Assembly (NCBI RefSeq): GCF_001050115.1
Contig: NZ_CP012024.1
Location: 1,778,001-1,842,000 of the forward strand
Length of the DNA stretch: 64,000 bases
Direction of reading: 5' to 3'
Origin: Bacillus smithii
GTDB taxonomy: Bacteria > Bacillota > Bacilli > Bacillales > DSM-4216
The stretch's first letter is position 1. Every line of letters begins with the position of its first letter. This document shows positions 9,210 to 19,052 of the stretch, in pieces. The position numbers and the translations under genes are program-made. The notes beneath the pieces are model-generated. The model was given only the letters and a program-made list of their open reading frames with translations. It did no database searches and was not told the origin of the DNA.

Positions 9210-10109
9210 TTATTGCGCCGATTTACGATTTTGAATGATGATGTCCTGGCGAACGACCTGATTTGCAGGGATTTTATATTGAACGGTTTGACCATTCACT
9301 TTAATCTCTGTCGCAGGTGCAAAACCGACCACAATTTTCGCTTGACTGTGGCCTTTCAAATCAAACGTTTGCGTTTGTCCTTTTCGAAGCAAATTAGAAA
9401 AATACGATTTTCCGCTTTCATCGGTCACTTGAATCCAGCTTTCACCCGTTGAAGCAATCGATATTTTGAAATCTTTCGCATTCGTCAATTGGTAAACCGT
9501 TTGTCGACCACTAGACTGAACAGCTTTCAACTCGGATTGATCCTTTTTGTTCGCTTCTTTTTTGTCCGTTTTAGACGTTTTTTCTTCTTTCTTCGCTTCT
9601 TTTTTCGTTTCTTTCTTCTTGCTGACGGAATTTTCCTTAACAGGCTCTACATTTTTGGATTGCTCCACTTTGACCGTATGATCATTTCCGCTTTTTTCAT
9701 TTCCGCCGTCTTTTGGAATCAATGCCCATACAAGAAAAATCGCTCCGATAATAAACACAGCTACAATAATCTTCGGCAAATAATCGAAAAACTTTCCCGA
9801 AGCCCCGCCGGAAACAGTCCTTCGCGAAGACGGTTCTATCCGCGTCACTCGCTGAGGAATTTCATCTTCATGAGAGTCCGGAATTTCATTTTTATATTCA
9901 TTGAAAATTTCTTCAGCATCAAGCCCTACAGCCTCCGCGTACTGCTTAATAAAGGCTCGAACATAAAATTTTCCCGGCATCAGATCATATTTTCCTTCTT
10001 CAATGCCGGCCAAATATCTTTTTTGAATCTTGGTCATTTCCTGAACGTCATCAAGGGTAAGCCCCTTCGCTTCCCTTGCTTCTTTCAAGCGGTTTCCTAG
10101 TTCTGTCAC
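9210..10109 (-). CDS. rodZ: RodZ/YmfM-family cell-shape protein
   Basis: Single-pass membrane protein linked to MreB and cell shape. An N-terminal helix-turn-helix domain (LGNRLKEAREAKGLTLDDVQ, with KFYVRAFIKQYAE) is followed by a transmembrane helix near residues 115-135 (KIIVAVFIIGAIFLVWALIP). A lysine/glutamate-rich linker and a C-terminal beta-rich DUF4115-type domain ending TVQYKIPANQ complete it. The GTG at 10109 follows GGAAGG by about 9 nt and is chosen over the codon nine bases upstream. It sits 18 bp after ymfK and 55 bp before pgsA, so it is probably co-transcribed with both. Confidence 0.93.
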   Translation of the reverse strand: MTELGNRLKEAREAKGLTLDDVQEMTKIQKRYLAGIEEGKYDLMPGKFYVRAFIKQYAEAVGLDAEEIFNEYKNEIPDSHEDEIPQRVTRIEPSSRRTVSGGASGKFFDYLPKIIVAVFIIGAIFLVWALIPKDGGNEKSGNDHTVKVEQSKNVEPVKENSVSKKKETKKEAKKEEKTSKTDKKEANKKDQSELKAVQSSGRQTVYQLTNAKDFKISIASTGESWIQVTDESGKSYFSNLLRKGQTQTFDLKGHSQAKIVVGFAPATEIKVNGQTVQYKIPANQVVRQDIIIQNRKSAQ

Positions 10110-10127
10110 CGTAAACACCTTCCAATT

Positions 10128-10919
10128 TTAAAAGTCAAATCCTTCGAACTCAGAATTCTGAAAAAGTTGATTTTTATACATCAAGTCGTATGTAATTTCT
10201 TCATTTGGATTATTGCGCAATTCGATGATATAGTCAAAATCATCAATGGAATATTCGCTGTTTTGGACAAAAATATCAGGATGCTCAATTACTTTTACGG
10301 CCGGGATCCGCATAATTTCTCTAATGAGCTGCCAATGTTTTTCATTTGCTTTCCTTACCGAAACGGCTCCGTCAATAATAAAAATATTTTGGTCGCTGTA
10401 TTCTTCCCGAAACAATTGACTGCGGACAGTCTGCTTAATCAGCGTTGAAGAAACAAAAAGCCATCTTTTATTGGCGCAGACGCTTGCCGCTACAATGGAT
10501 TCTGTTTTGCCTACACGCGGCATCCCGCGAATTCCAACCAGTTTATGACCTTCTTGTTTAAATAATTCCGCCATAAAATCAACCAGTATTCCTAATTCAT
10601 CTCGCACAAATCGAAAAGTCTTTTTGTCATCAGCGTCATGGGTGATATATCTTCCATGACGAACAGCCAAACGATCTCTTACTTTAGGCTTTCGAAGTTT
10701 TACAATTTTAATCGTGTCCATTGTTCGCAAAATGGATTCAAGGCGGACAATTTGTTCTTCCGTTTTAGCCAATAGAAGCATGCCCCGTTTTCCTTGATCA
10801 ACCCCGTTGATTGTCACAATATTAATTGAGAGCATGCCGAGCAATGAAGAAATATCGCCTAAGAGCCCAGGACGGTTCTTTTGTATTTCGTATTCTAAAT
10901 ACCACTCTTGTTTTTCCAT
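10128..10919 (-). CDS. ymfK: YmfK (DUF3388 family protein)
   Basis: 263 residues from the ATG at 10919, which has GGAGGG upstream; an in-frame TTG lies 12 bases earlier. The N-terminus (EYEIQKNRPGLLGDISSLLGML) looks like an ACT-type domain. The central segment VGIRGMPRVGKTESIVAASV resembles a P-loop region. The protein is conserved in Bacillus in the order ymfJ-ymfK-ymfL/M, but its biochemical role is unknown to me. Acidic stretches near the C-terminus include RNNPNEEITYDLMYKN. Confidence 0.85.
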   Translation of the reverse strand: MEKQEWYLEYEIQKNRPGLLGDISSLLGMLSINIVTINGVDQGKRGMLLLAKTEEQIVRLESILRTMDTIKIVKLRKPKVRDRLAVRHGRYITHDADDKKTFRFVRDELGILVDFMAELFKQEGHKLVGIRGMPRVGKTESIVAASVCANKRWLFVSSTLIKQTVRSQLFREEYSDQNIFIIDGAVSVRKANEKHWQLIREIMRIPAVKVIEHPDIFVQNSEYSIDDFDYIIELRNNPNEEITYDLMYKNQLFQNSEFEGFDF

Positions 10920-10994
10920 AAAACCCTCCAAGTGACAATCCGGGTGGTAATAAACATCTAGCTATTATGATAAATGATTTTCGCCATTTTTTAA

Positions 10995-11023
10995 AGAAAA
11001 AAAAGAGAGGGATTTCCCTCTCT
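10995..11023 (-). terminator. Terminator after ymfJ
   Basis: Stem AGAGAGGGA/TCCCTCTCT (11004-11023) with a run of T on the minus strand. It overlaps the ymfJ stop codon. Confidence 0.8.
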
Positions 11024-11279
11024 AATGAGTCCCGTTATTTTGCACAAGTTTTACCATGACATTAGCAATGGCATGTTGTTCTTCTGGGGAAGCGACAGAC
11101 CAAAGATCGGCCAACACCCGTTGCTGCTCATTTTTCGGATCTACTTGGTTTGCAAGGTAGTTGCCGATTTGATAAGCAATATCGCTGATTGCTTGCTGAT
11201 TCATTCCTTGATCTTTCGCTTGATTTAAACGGTCTCCTAGAAAATCTTTCCATTGTTCCCAGCTATCAAGTACAGACAT
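11022..11279 (-). CDS. ymfJ: YmfJ (DUF3243 family protein)
   Basis: Small soluble acidic protein of 85 residues, MSVLDSWEQWKDFLGDRL to VKLVQNNGTH, matching the DUF3243 family in length and pattern (helical, with NYLANQVDPKNEQQRVLADLW). The ATG follows GGGAGG. It lies between ymfI and ymfK as in B. subtilis. Function unknown. Confidence 0.88.
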   Translation of the reverse strand: MSVLDSWEQWKDFLGDRLNQAKDQGMNQQAISDIAYQIGNYLANQVDPKNEQQRVLADLWSVASPEEQHAIANVMVKLVQNNGTH

Positions 11280-11392
11280 TCATTGAACCTCCCTTTAGTG
11301 AGATACAAGTATAGTTTGTAACGTCTGCACAAAAATATACATTCTTAAACCGGGTTTATTCATCTATGTTCGTAAAAGACATTCGTTTTGAA

Positions 11393-12118
11393 TTATGTGT
11401 ACCAGCCACCGTTCACCGCCAATATTTGACCGGTTATGTAAGAAGATTGATCAGATAACAAAAACGCGATGGCTTCAGCCACTTCCTCCGGGGCGGAAAG
11501 CCTCCTCATTGGGATTTCCTCTTTTAAAATCGACAATTCCTCTTCCGACAGCTGTTCGGTCACCATTTTGGTTGCGACTGCTCCTGGCGCCACTGCATTA
11601 ACGCGGATTCCACTCGCAGCCACTTCTTTGCTTAGCGCCTTTACAAAAGCGATTTGTGCACCTTTTACAGCTGAGTAGGCGACTTCATATGCGGCCCCCG
11701 TCTGTCCCCAAATGGAACTGACAAGTACAATTTGGCCTTTCCGTTTCGCAGACATTTTGGGCAATATCGATCGAATGAGCAGCAACGGACTTCGTACATG
11801 CACAGCAAGAAGTTCATCCACTTCGACAGTCGACATGTCTTGAAGCAGCCCATAATAGGAATTCCCGCTCGCATAAACGAGGGCATCAACGGAAAAAAGG
11901 CTTTCGACCAAAGTGGTGATTCCGTCATCCGTTCTTAAATCTGCTTGAATAGGAATGATTTCTAAACCATATGGTTTGAGATCATTCATCAAGTTTTGGA
12001 TGGACTCACGGTTTTGATGATAATGAAGGTACAAATTCCATCCGTTTTGGGCCAATACTCGAGCAGCTGCTTGACCAATTCCCCCGCTCGCCCCGGTAAT
12101 TAAAGCAAACTTTTTCAT
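11393..12118 (-). CDS. ymfI: Short-chain dehydrogenase YmfI (EF-P 5-aminopentanone reductase)
   Basis: NAD(P)H-dependent reductase of the classical SDR fold, 241 residues. It has the cofactor motif TGASGGIG near the N-terminus, a Ser in SSIWGQTG and the catalytic YSAVKGA (Tyr-x3-Lys). In B. subtilis, YmfI acts in the 5-aminopentanol modification of elongation factor P, and position and sequence support the same assignment. A generic 3-oxoacyl-ACP reductase is the alternative. It has its own transcription unit start, because a terminator separates it from ymfH. Confidence 0.85.
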   Translation of the reverse strand: MKKFALITGASGGIGQAAARVLAQNGWNLYLHYHQNRESIQNLMNDLKPYGLEIIPIQADLRTDDGITTLVESLFSVDALVYASGNSYYGLLQDMSTVEVDELLAVHVRSPLLLIRSILPKMSAKRKGQIVLVSSIWGQTGAAYEVAYSAVKGAQIAFVKALSKEVAASGIRVNAVAPGAVATKMVTEQLSEEELSILKEEIPMRRLSAPEEVAEAIAFLLSDQSSYITGQILAVNGGWYT

Positions 12119-12260
12119 ATTATAAACTTACTCCCTTATTTTTTAACTACAATTCCTTTATAAGTTTACATTTTCTATGTTAGCCGTTCAGCCAATTTGA
12201 GAAATTTCATCTCTTAGTAGTAAGAGCAAAACACATGGACTCATGGATGAAAAACAAAAT

Positions 12261-12303
12261 CAACTTTTCATCCGCAATAATTTTCCGTACGGATGAAAAG
12301 TTG
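12261..12303 (-). terminator. Terminator after ymfH
   Basis: Perfect 14-bp arms, CAACTTTTCATCCG and CGGATGAAAAGTTG, around a 15-nt loop. On the minus strand ATTTTGTTTTT follows. It separates the ymfF-ymfH unit from ymfI. Confidence 0.75.
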
Positions 12304-12369
12304 TGATTCATTCAACACAAATTAGATACGTTAGGCGCTTTTTGTCTACTCCTGATATAAAATCGTACG

Positions 12370-13656
12370 TTATTTGGGTGTAACTTGAAAAGTGGTTAAT
12401 CGATTAGGAGCAATCAATTCGGCTGCTACTTTTTTTATGTCATCAAATGTCAGTTGTTCAAGAGTTGGCACTACATCAAAAAGATTCATTTCATGAAAAG
12501 CGTACCGCGTAAACTGATTGGCAATAAATTCCGGAGAATTCAGCGATCTTAAAAACGCACCAATTTTTTTCTTTTTCGTTCTTTCAAGTGCATCTTCCGT
12601 TAAATAAGCGCCTGTTTTCGCGTCCAGTAAAACGGATTGGATGCGTTTAGCAAATTCATCCGGATTCATTGTATCACTGCCAATCATCGCAAAGCCAAAT
12701 CCCTCTTCCTGCGTGAAATCGAAAAAGAATGAATCGTCAATCAAACCTTTTTCGTACAAGTCAAAATAATTTTGAGAGCTTTTTCCGAACAGCATCTCCA
12801 ACAATACATTGATGGATAATTCATACCGCAGCATTTCAATTCCTTTAATATCGGTCTTTGCGCCTTTTATGCCCACATAGCACTTCGGCGTTTTTACATC
12901 CATAGGTAGAACCCTGAGCTTTTCTTTTACATCTTCCGGTTCTTTTTCAAAGTGACGCCTGATTTCCGGCTGGTTTTGATAGTTCTTTTTCGATTGATTT
13001 TCCCTTACTTGATTCATGATTTCTTCCGGATTGACCGGCCCCACAACGAAGAGCAGCATATTACTTGGATGATAAAAAGTGTAGTAGCATTCGTACAATA
13101 GGTCTTTTGTGATTTTATCAATGGATTGGATCGTGCCCGCAATATCGATGCGAACCGGGTGATGATGATACATATTTTCAATTAAGCCGAAATAAACACG
13201 CCAATCGGGGTTGTCCTCATACATGGTAATTTCTTGACCGATGATCCCTTTTTCCTTTTCTACCGTTTTTTCGGTAAAATAAGGATCTTGAACAAAATTA
13301 ATCAACGTTTCCAAATTTTGCTGCACGTTGGAGGTGCTGGAAAAAAGATAAGTGGTTCTTGTGAAAGTGGTAAAAGCGTTGGCAGACGCTCCTTGTTTGC
13401 TAAACTGCTGAAAGACATCGCCATCTTCCTTTTCAAACAATTTATGTTCAAGAAAATGGGCGATTCCATCCGGAACATGGGTGAATTGATCCTTACTGAG
13501 CGGAACAAATTCATTATCCACAGAACCGTATTTCGTTGTAAAAGTCGCATAAGTTTTGTGAAATCCTTTTTTCGGGAGAATATAAACGTCAAGTCCATTG
13601 CTCATTTTTTCATAGTACAATTCTTCTTGGAGCTGATCAAATTGAATTTTTTCCAT
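12370..13656 (-). CDS. ymfH: M16-family zinc metallopeptidase YmfH
   Basis: 428 residues. The inverted zinc motif HxxEH is present as HFLEH in DGIAHFLEHKLFEK, with the downstream glutamate region EKGIIGQEITMYEDNPDWR. The family cleaves peptides, and the protein pairs with the motif-less paralogue YmfF, like the two-subunit M16 peptidases. Translation starts at the ATG at 13656, which shares one base with the ymfF stop (TGATG), behind AGGAGGGG. The two genes are therefore translationally coupled. Confidence 0.93.
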   Translation of the reverse strand: MEKIQFDQLQEELYYEKMSNGLDVYILPKKGFHKTYATFTTKYGSVDNEFVPLSKDQFTHVPDGIAHFLEHKLFEKEDGDVFQQFSKQGASANAFTTFTRTTYLFSSTSNVQQNLETLINFVQDPYFTEKTVEKEKGIIGQEITMYEDNPDWRVYFGLIENMYHHHPVRIDIAGTIQSIDKITKDLLYECYYTFYHPSNMLLFVVGPVNPEEIMNQVRENQSKKNYQNQPEIRRHFEKEPEDVKEKLRVLPMDVKTPKCYVGIKGAKTDIKGIEMLRYELSINVLLEMLFGKSSQNYFDLYEKGLIDDSFFFDFTQEEGFGFAMIGSDTMNPDEFAKRIQSVLLDAKTGAYLTEDALERTKKKKIGAFLRSLNSPEFIANQFTRYAFHEMNLFDVVPTLEQLTFDDIKKVAAELIAPNRLTTFQVTPK

Positions 13657-14936
13657 CAATTAAGCCCCTCCTGTCCAGATAAAAAGTAAATGGTATCCAT
13701 TTCAATTTTTTCGGCCACTTTGACAATTTCTGAATCAGATGCTTCCACAATTCCTTGCAGCCAGTCTTCCACTGTGACATTTTTCTTCGCCAGCACATTA
13801 TGATAAAGCATTTCAATTAAACCTCGCTGAGTATCAATGGTTTCCAACAATTGATTATGAATGACCGCTTTCGTTTGTTCGATTTCCTTGTCGGAAAAGT
13901 CTCCGTTTTTCATCGCTTCAAGCTGTTTGCGAATGATGGCAACCGCTTTTTCATAATTTTTACTTTCAATGCCGGACATGACCATCATTAACCCTTTATG
14001 GCTTTCAAGACGACTGGAAGCATAATAAGCTAAGCTTTCTTTTTCCCGAACGTTTAAAAACAGTTTTGAATGAGAAAATCCCCCGAATATTCCATTAAAT
14101 ACTTGCAGCGCAAAATAATCGGGATCGCCGAATGACACATGAGTTCGGTATCCAATATTTAATTTTCCTTGCTTTACATATTGCTGCTCTTTCACTACTT
14201 TTACTTCCGATCGCGAAGGAATCGAGCGTTTTTTCACTAATTTTGGCTGCCGATCCGACAGTAAGAACAATTGGTCGCAAACATCTTCCACTTCCTCGAA
14301 ATCTACATCACCAACGACATATAAATCCAGTTCGTCCTCTCGGAGCGCTCTCTCATAATATTGATACAGACTTTCTGAAGAAATGGAATCGACATCGTCC
14401 AAGCGCCCATATGGATGCAACGCATATGGTTCATTTTCACACATTTCCTCTATGAGACGTTGGCTCGCATAACGCATTTTGTCGTCAAACAACGATTGCA
14501 ATCGCTGTTTTAAAATCCGTTTTTCACTCGTCACGGATGATTCATGAAATCGGCCGTTTTCTGCATTGGGTGCAAGTAAAATAGAAGCTAAAAAATCAAG
14601 TCCTGTACGTAATAATGGCGTCTTCTCTTTTAAAAATTTTTCATTGGCGAGTTCAATGGAAAAACTCATAATGTGGTATTCGCCTTTTTTGCCAACATCC
14701 ACAAAAAAATTAGCCCCATACAGCTCTTCCAAATAAGATTGGAGGGATGTGGTTGTCGGATATTTCTTGGAGCTGTTTTGCAGCACGTAAGGGAGAAGGG
14801 CTCTTAAAGTAACCGTCTCATTTTCAAGAGGTGCTTTCATCTTCCACACAATTGTATTCGTTTTGTATTGATCGGTTTTGACAAAATGAAGGGTATAGCC
14901 CTTTTTCTTTTTGACTATTTCATCCACCACTGTCAT
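13656..14936 (-). CDS. ymfF: M16-family peptidase-like protein YmfF (non-catalytic partner)
   Basis: 426 residues from MTVVDEIVKKKKGYTLHF, whose ATG at 14936 has AAAGGAGG upstream. The frame is open 18 codons further without a site. It has the M16 fold pattern (for example LPYVLQNSSKKYPTTTSLQSYLEELYG and NGIFGGFSHSKLF) but no HxxEH motif, so it should act with YmfH rather than alone. The next upstream genes in B. subtilis (ymfC-ymfE) are missing here. Confidence 0.9.
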   Translation of the reverse strand: MTVVDEIVKKKKGYTLHFVKTDQYKTNTIVWKMKAPLENETVTLRALLPYVLQNSSKKYPTTTSLQSYLEELYGANFFVDVGKKGEYHIMSFSIELANEKFLKEKTPLLRTGLDFLASILLAPNAENGRFHESSVTSEKRILKQRLQSLFDDKMRYASQRLIEEMCENEPYALHPYGRLDDVDSISSESLYQYYERALREDELDLYVVGDVDFEEVEDVCDQLFLLSDRQPKLVKKRSIPSRSEVKVVKEQQYVKQGKLNIGYRTHVSFGDPDYFALQVFNGIFGGFSHSKLFLNVREKESLAYYASSRLESHKGLMMVMSGIESKNYEKAVAIIRKQLEAMKNGDFSDKEIEQTKAVIHNQLLETIDTQRGLIEMLYHNVLAKKNVTVEDWLQGIVEASDSEIVKVAEKIEMDTIYFLSGQEGLN

Positions 14937-15469
14937 CTCTATTTCCTCCTTTTTTATCTCCATCTTCATCAAAGGCATTTTGTTTTTCATCGTTCTAAAA
15001 CATCATTCAGGATGGCAGCGACATTTGCCCTTAAAGATTGTCAGCCTTTTCTGCTAAACCCACCATGCGGTAAAAACCCATTCGTCTCGCTTTATTTTAT
15101 GAAAAGCCAATTCAACTATACATGTTATTAACGGTGATTAGCAAGTTTTTCCTCTTATTTAGTTTACATAATATTTTTATGATAACTATTATACCGTCCT
15201 TTTTCCAAAAGTCCCTTCATTTACATTTTCTTAGAGAATGATTCACTATTACGGAATAAGCTTCAACGATCCATCCAACAGCGGAAAATATTCAGATGCT
15301 AGTTCAAAATGCAGCTTTGAGGTGTTTGGTGGAAAAATCGCATTTCAGTTGTAATGGTCACGCTTTTTTAAATATCGTGCTGAGCGCCATAAAACACAGG
15401 AGCAAAAGCGATCGAGCAGTCTAATTAATTTCATCAATGACTTCATTTGCCCAATACAAAAGTTCCTTA
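14937..15469. other. Intergenic region upstream of ymfF
   Basis: About 530 bp without a supportable gene. On the minus strand a TATAAT lies near 15190 and could serve ymfF, but no clear -35 accompanies it. The stretch 15250-15420 has a higher GC content and could be leftover coding DNA, but no family was recognised. Confidence 0.4.
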
Positions 15470-15500
15470 AAAATGAAAAAAGGCTGCGTTTGCAGCCTTT
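15470..15500 (-). terminator. spoIIIE terminator
   Basis: Stem AAAAGGCTGC/GCAGCCTTTT around AAAC on the minus strand (15477-15500), followed by T residues. It directly abuts the spoIIIE stop codon. Confidence 0.9.
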
Positions 15501-17810
15501 TTAAGAGGTTTGTTGTTCAGATGGTTTTGGTATCAGCACAGCCCGTGGCTTGCTGCCTTCATAAGGACCGACAACTCCTCTTGCTTCCATTTCATCAATT
15601 AATCTTGCTGCCCTCGTATATCCAATTCGAAATCTCCGCTGCAGCATAGAAACGGAAGCAGTTTGCATTTCCGCAACTAATTGAACAGCTTCATCGTACA
15701 ATTCATCCTCTACTTCTGACGATGTTTCCGGCAAATCATCTGGAATCATATCTTCTTGATACTGCGCTTTTTGTTGCGATATGACAAAATTCACCACTTC
15801 TTCGACTTCTTCATCTGAAAGAAAAGCTCCTTGAACCCGTATTGGCTTAGAAGCACCAACAGGAAGAAAAAGCATATCTCCTCGTCCAAGCAATTTTTCA
15901 GCGCCACCCATGTCCAAAATGGTTCGCGAATCCGTTTGAGAGGAAACAGCAAAAGCAATTCGTGAAGGAATATTAGCTTTAATCACCCCGGTAATGACAT
16001 CTACAGATGGTCTTTGAGTAGCGATAATTAAGTGAATTCCAGCCGCGCGTGCCATTTGGGCAAGTCGGGTGATCGAGTCTTCCACATCGCTTGAAGCCAC
16101 CATCATTAAATCTGCCAGCTCGTCTACAATCACTACAATATAAGGAAGAAGCGGTTGTTTATCCCCCGTTTCGCTATTATGCCGCCTTACGTGTTCATTG
16201 TAGCCTTCGATATTTCTCGTACCGCTGTGTGAAAACAGTTCATAGCGGCGTTCCATTTCACCCACCACTTTTTTTAGAGCTTGAGAAGCTTTTTTCGCGT
16301 TGGTCACCACAGGAGCCAACAAGTGAGGGATTCCATTATAAACATTTAACTCTACCATTTTCGGATCAATCATCATTAATTTGACTTCATGCGGCTTAGC
16401 ACGCATGAGAATACTTGTAATAATCCCATTAATGCACACGCTTTTACCGCTTCCGGTTGCCCCCGCAACCAGCAGATGGGGCATTTTATTAAGTTCCGCA
16501 AGCACTGCTTCACCGGTAATATCGCGTCCAAGTCCGATTAATAATTTGGAATCGGGACGATCGTTATTTTTGCTTTCGAGCACTTCCCGCAAGCTAACCA
16601 TCGCTACTTCTGAATTCGGGACTTCGATTCCGATCGCCGACTTTCCGGGGATTGGAGCTTCCATTCGAATGTCCTTCGCCGCCAATGCCAATGCAAGATC
16701 GTCGCTTAAGCTGACAATTTTGCTGACCTTGACTCCAATATCTGGATGAACTTCATATTTTGTCACAGCTGGTCCTAAGTGTACTTGAGTGACTTTTGCT
16801 TTGACGCCGAAACTTTGAAACGTCCTTTCTAATTTAGCCGCATTTTCGTGAATTAAACGATATTCGTTGCTTTGGTCGGTCTTTTTAGGTCTCTTTAACA
16901 GAGATATAGGAGGCAGCTGATAATCTTCGTTTTCTACTTCACTAAAGTTCATTGGAGGACCAGAATAAACATCCGATTCTCCTTCTGTTTCCGGTCCTCC
17001 GTTGACGATCGAATGAGTTGGATCATCGTTTTCTTCGTTCGCCACTTTATCCGAAAAATCCGTAATGACTGGATGAGTCGGTTCGTTTTGGTTATGGTCT
17101 AAAATCACGACGCTGCCTTCATTTTCATCTTCAGTAGGCTTCGCTTTTTTCTCTTGATTTGATTGGTTCCGTCTTTCTCTACGTCCCGACTGCCAGTCTC
17201 TTATGTCTTGCAAAAAGGCCTGCCATTGTTCTTTTAAAAATCTCAAAATAGAGAAAAGCAATTTTCCGCAAATGTCGCCAATCGAAATGTTGGTCAAAAG
17301 CATAAAACCGATGATAAGAAGAACCAATGACAAGATTTTCGTTCCTAACGCTTCGAATAAAAAATACGAAACAGCTAAAAGCACCGCTCCAATCATCCCG
17401 CTGCCAAGATCTGCTGGAAACTCTTGACCTTTTTCCTTCAAATAAATATCCCAAGTATTAGAAATAATACTAGGATTGACAGATCCTCTGCTTTCAAAGG
17501 AAGCGATATGATCAAACAGCAGCAAGCTAGCTACGATAATATAAAATCCGAGAAGCCTGCGGTTGAAATAAGTGGGTCTTGTCCGTTTGATCATTAAAAA
17601 TCCAGCATACACAATGACCATGAGGAATCCTAGTTTATACCATCTCCCCAGCAAAAATTGAAAAACATACACAAAATAGTTTCCAACGCCCAATGGAATG
17701 AGTCCAATAATACTAAATGCAATCAGCAAAAGGCCCGCAATTTCATATTTCAATGTCTCTTGAACTTTTTGAGACGACTTTCGTCTTGCTCTTCTTTTCT
17801 TTTTTGGCAT
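15501..17810 (-). CDS. spoIIIE: DNA translocase SpoIIIE/FtsK
   Basis: 769 residues. Four to five N-terminal membrane helices (residues about 25-180) precede a charged linker (about 200-310), an alpha-beta motor with Walker A GATGSGKS near residue 450 and Walker [14 protein letters not shown], and a C-terminal winged-helix gamma domain ([31 protein letters not shown] region) that reads polar DNA sequences. It pumps the chromosome into the forespore and clears trapped DNA from septa. It sits downstream of tepA-ylzJ as in B. subtilis, with a terminator on each side. Confidence 0.96.
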   Translation of the reverse strand: MPKKKRRARRKSSQKVQETLKYEIAGLLLIAFSIIGLIPLGVGNYFVYVFQFLLGRWYKLGFLMVIVYAGFLMIKRTRPTYFNRRLLGFYIIVASLLLFDHIASFESRGSVNPSIISNTWDIYLKEKGQEFPADLGSGMIGAVLLAVSYFLFEALGTKILSLVLLIIGFMLLTNISIGDICGKLLFSILRFLKEQWQAFLQDIRDWQSGRRERRNQSNQEKKAKPTEDENEGSVVILDHNQNEPTHPVITDFSDKVANEENDDPTHSIVNGGPETEGESDVYSGPPMNFSEVENEDYQLPPISLLKRPKKTDQSNEYRLIHENAAKLERTFQSFGVKAKVTQVHLGPAVTKYEVHPDIGVKVSKIVSLSDDLALALAAKDIRMEAPIPGKSAIGIEVPNSEVAMVSLREVLESKNNDRPDSKLLIGLGRDITGEAVLAELNKMPHLLVAGATGSGKSVCINGIITSILMRAKPHEVKLMMIDPKMVELNVYNGIPHLLAPVVTNAKKASQALKKVVGEMERRYELFSHSGTRNIEGYNEHVRRHNSETGDKQPLLPYIVVIVDELADLMMVASSDVEDSITRLAQMARAAGIHLIIATQRPSVDVITGVIKANIPSRIAFAVSSQTDSRTILDMGGAEKLLGRGDMLFLPVGASKPIRVQGAFLSDEEVEEVVNFVISQQKAQYQEDMIPDDLPETSSEVEDELYDEAVQLVAEMQTASVSMLQRRFRIGYTRAARLIDEMEARGVVGPYEGSKPRAVLIPKPSEQQTS

Positions 17811-17914
17811 GATACCATCACCTAGATTAAACAGAGTATGTCATTTTCCAAAAAATCTCGATAAACCATTCTTTCGGATGATCGAGATCATTATGGATTA
17901 TTTGTAAAAAACGA

Positions 17915-17945
17915 ACAAAGAAAGCAGCCTTCAGTTCGGCTGCTA
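17915..17945 (-). terminator. Terminator after ylzJ
   Basis: Stem AGCAGCC (17923-17929) with GGCTGCT (17938-17944). On the minus strand TTCTTTG follows. It lies 40 bp after ylzJ. Confidence 0.65.
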
Positions 17946-17984
17946 ATTTTCACCTATCATTATAGCATATTTGTTCGCATTTAC

Positions 17985-18206
17985 CTAATATTGTTTTGGT
18001 GGATATGGCAAATACTGCCCTGGTACAATTTGCTGATTTAAATAATCGTTTGGATTTGTGCTTAAAACACGAAGGATACGCATTTGTTGTTCTTCTTTCT
18101 GCACCATCAACGGAATTCCCTGCCACGTTACCGTTTCAACGGCTTGAAATTCTTCTTGTAAAGCTGGAAAAATGAGTTCTTTTGGAATCGGGGTATACAA
18201 AATCAT
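17985..18206 (-). CDS. ylzJ: YlzJ-like protein
   Basis: 73 residues, [19 protein letters not shown] to YPPKQY, matching the YlzJ-like family of Bacilli in size and proline-rich ends. Its ATG overlaps the tepA stop by four bases (ATGA), so translation is coupled. Function unknown. Confidence 0.85.
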   Translation of the reverse strand: MILYTPIPKELIFPALQEEFQAVETVTWQGIPLMVQKEEQQMRILRVLSTNPNDYLNQQIVPGQYLPYPPKQY

Positions 18207-18952
18207 TGGATCATCCCTTTGTCAGCCTTTTTCTTCGCTTCAATCAATTCATTCAGTTTTTTCATGGCGGATCCTAATCCGCCTACTTCATCGATTAACC
18301 CTGTTTCCACTGCATCGCGGCCAACAACATTCGTTCCAATATCACGAGTAAGATTTCCGGTGGCAAACATCAAATCCCGGAATGTTTTTTCTTGAATATG
18401 AGAGTGGCTTGTCACGAACTTGATGACTCGTTCTTGCATCTTATCCAAGTATTCAAACGTTTGCGGAACTCCGATAACAAGACCCGTTAAACGAATAGGA
18501 TGTATCGTCATCGTGGCCGTCTCCGCGATAAAAGAATAATCGCAGCTTACCGCAATAGGCACCCCGATGGAATGCCCCCCGCCCAGGACAACGGAAACCG
18601 TTGGCTTCGATAAAGACGCAAGCATTTCAGCAATGGCCAACCCAGCTTCCACGTCCCCGCCGACTGTATTCAATATGACGAGCAGCCCTTCGATTTTAGG
18701 GTTTTGCTCGATCGCAACAAGCTGCGGAATTAAATGTTCGTATTTGGTCGTCTTATTCTGAGGAGGCAATTGGATGTGTCCTTCGATCTGGCCGACGATT
18801 GTCAGGCAGTGAATATTCGAATCGTTGGAAAGCTCCGGGACATTCGTTTGTCCAAGTTGCTGAATTTTTTCCATTAAAGTGGAAGAGGTATTTTGCTCAT
18901 TCTCCTCCTCATGCTTGGACGGTTCTGGATTCGTTCCTTCAAGCTCTGCCAT
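18203..18952 (-). CDS. tepA: TepA, ClpP/SppA-like serine protease homologue
   Basis: 249 residues from the ATG at 18952 (AAAGGAG upstream; an in-frame TTG lies three codons earlier). ClpP-type fold with the nucleophile segment [16 protein letters not shown] (Ser in GHSIG), then [10 protein letters not shown] supplying the His and the C-terminal [15 protein letters not shown]. An acidic N-terminal extension precedes the fold. In B. subtilis it was described as translocation-enhancing protein and is implicated in spore small-protein turnover. The gene stands between rnjB and ylzJ. Confidence 0.9.
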   Translation of the reverse strand: MAELEGTNPEPSKHEEENEQNTSSTLMEKIQQLGQTNVPELSNDSNIHCLTIVGQIEGHIQLPPQNKTTKYEHLIPQLVAIEQNPKIEGLLVILNTVGGDVEAGLAIAEMLASLSKPTVSVVLGGGHSIGVPIAVSCDYSFIAETATMTIHPIRLTGLVIGVPQTFEYLDKMQERVIKFVTSHSHIQEKTFRDLMFATGNLTRDIGTNVVGRDAVETGLIDEVGGLGSAMKKLNELIEAKKKADKGMIQ

Positions 18953-19014
18953 GGATTGCAACTCCTTTTAACGGTGATGCTTTTATTATTCACGATCGTT
19001 TCGTTTTCATACTC

Positions 19015-19046
19015 ATAAAAAAATCACCGAATTTCATCGGTGATTT
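19015..19046 (-). terminator. rnjB terminator
   Basis: Stem AAATCACCGA/TCGGTGATTT (19021-19046) with a run of T on the minus strand, just after the rnjB stop. Confidence 0.85.
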
Positions 19047-19052
19047 TATCGA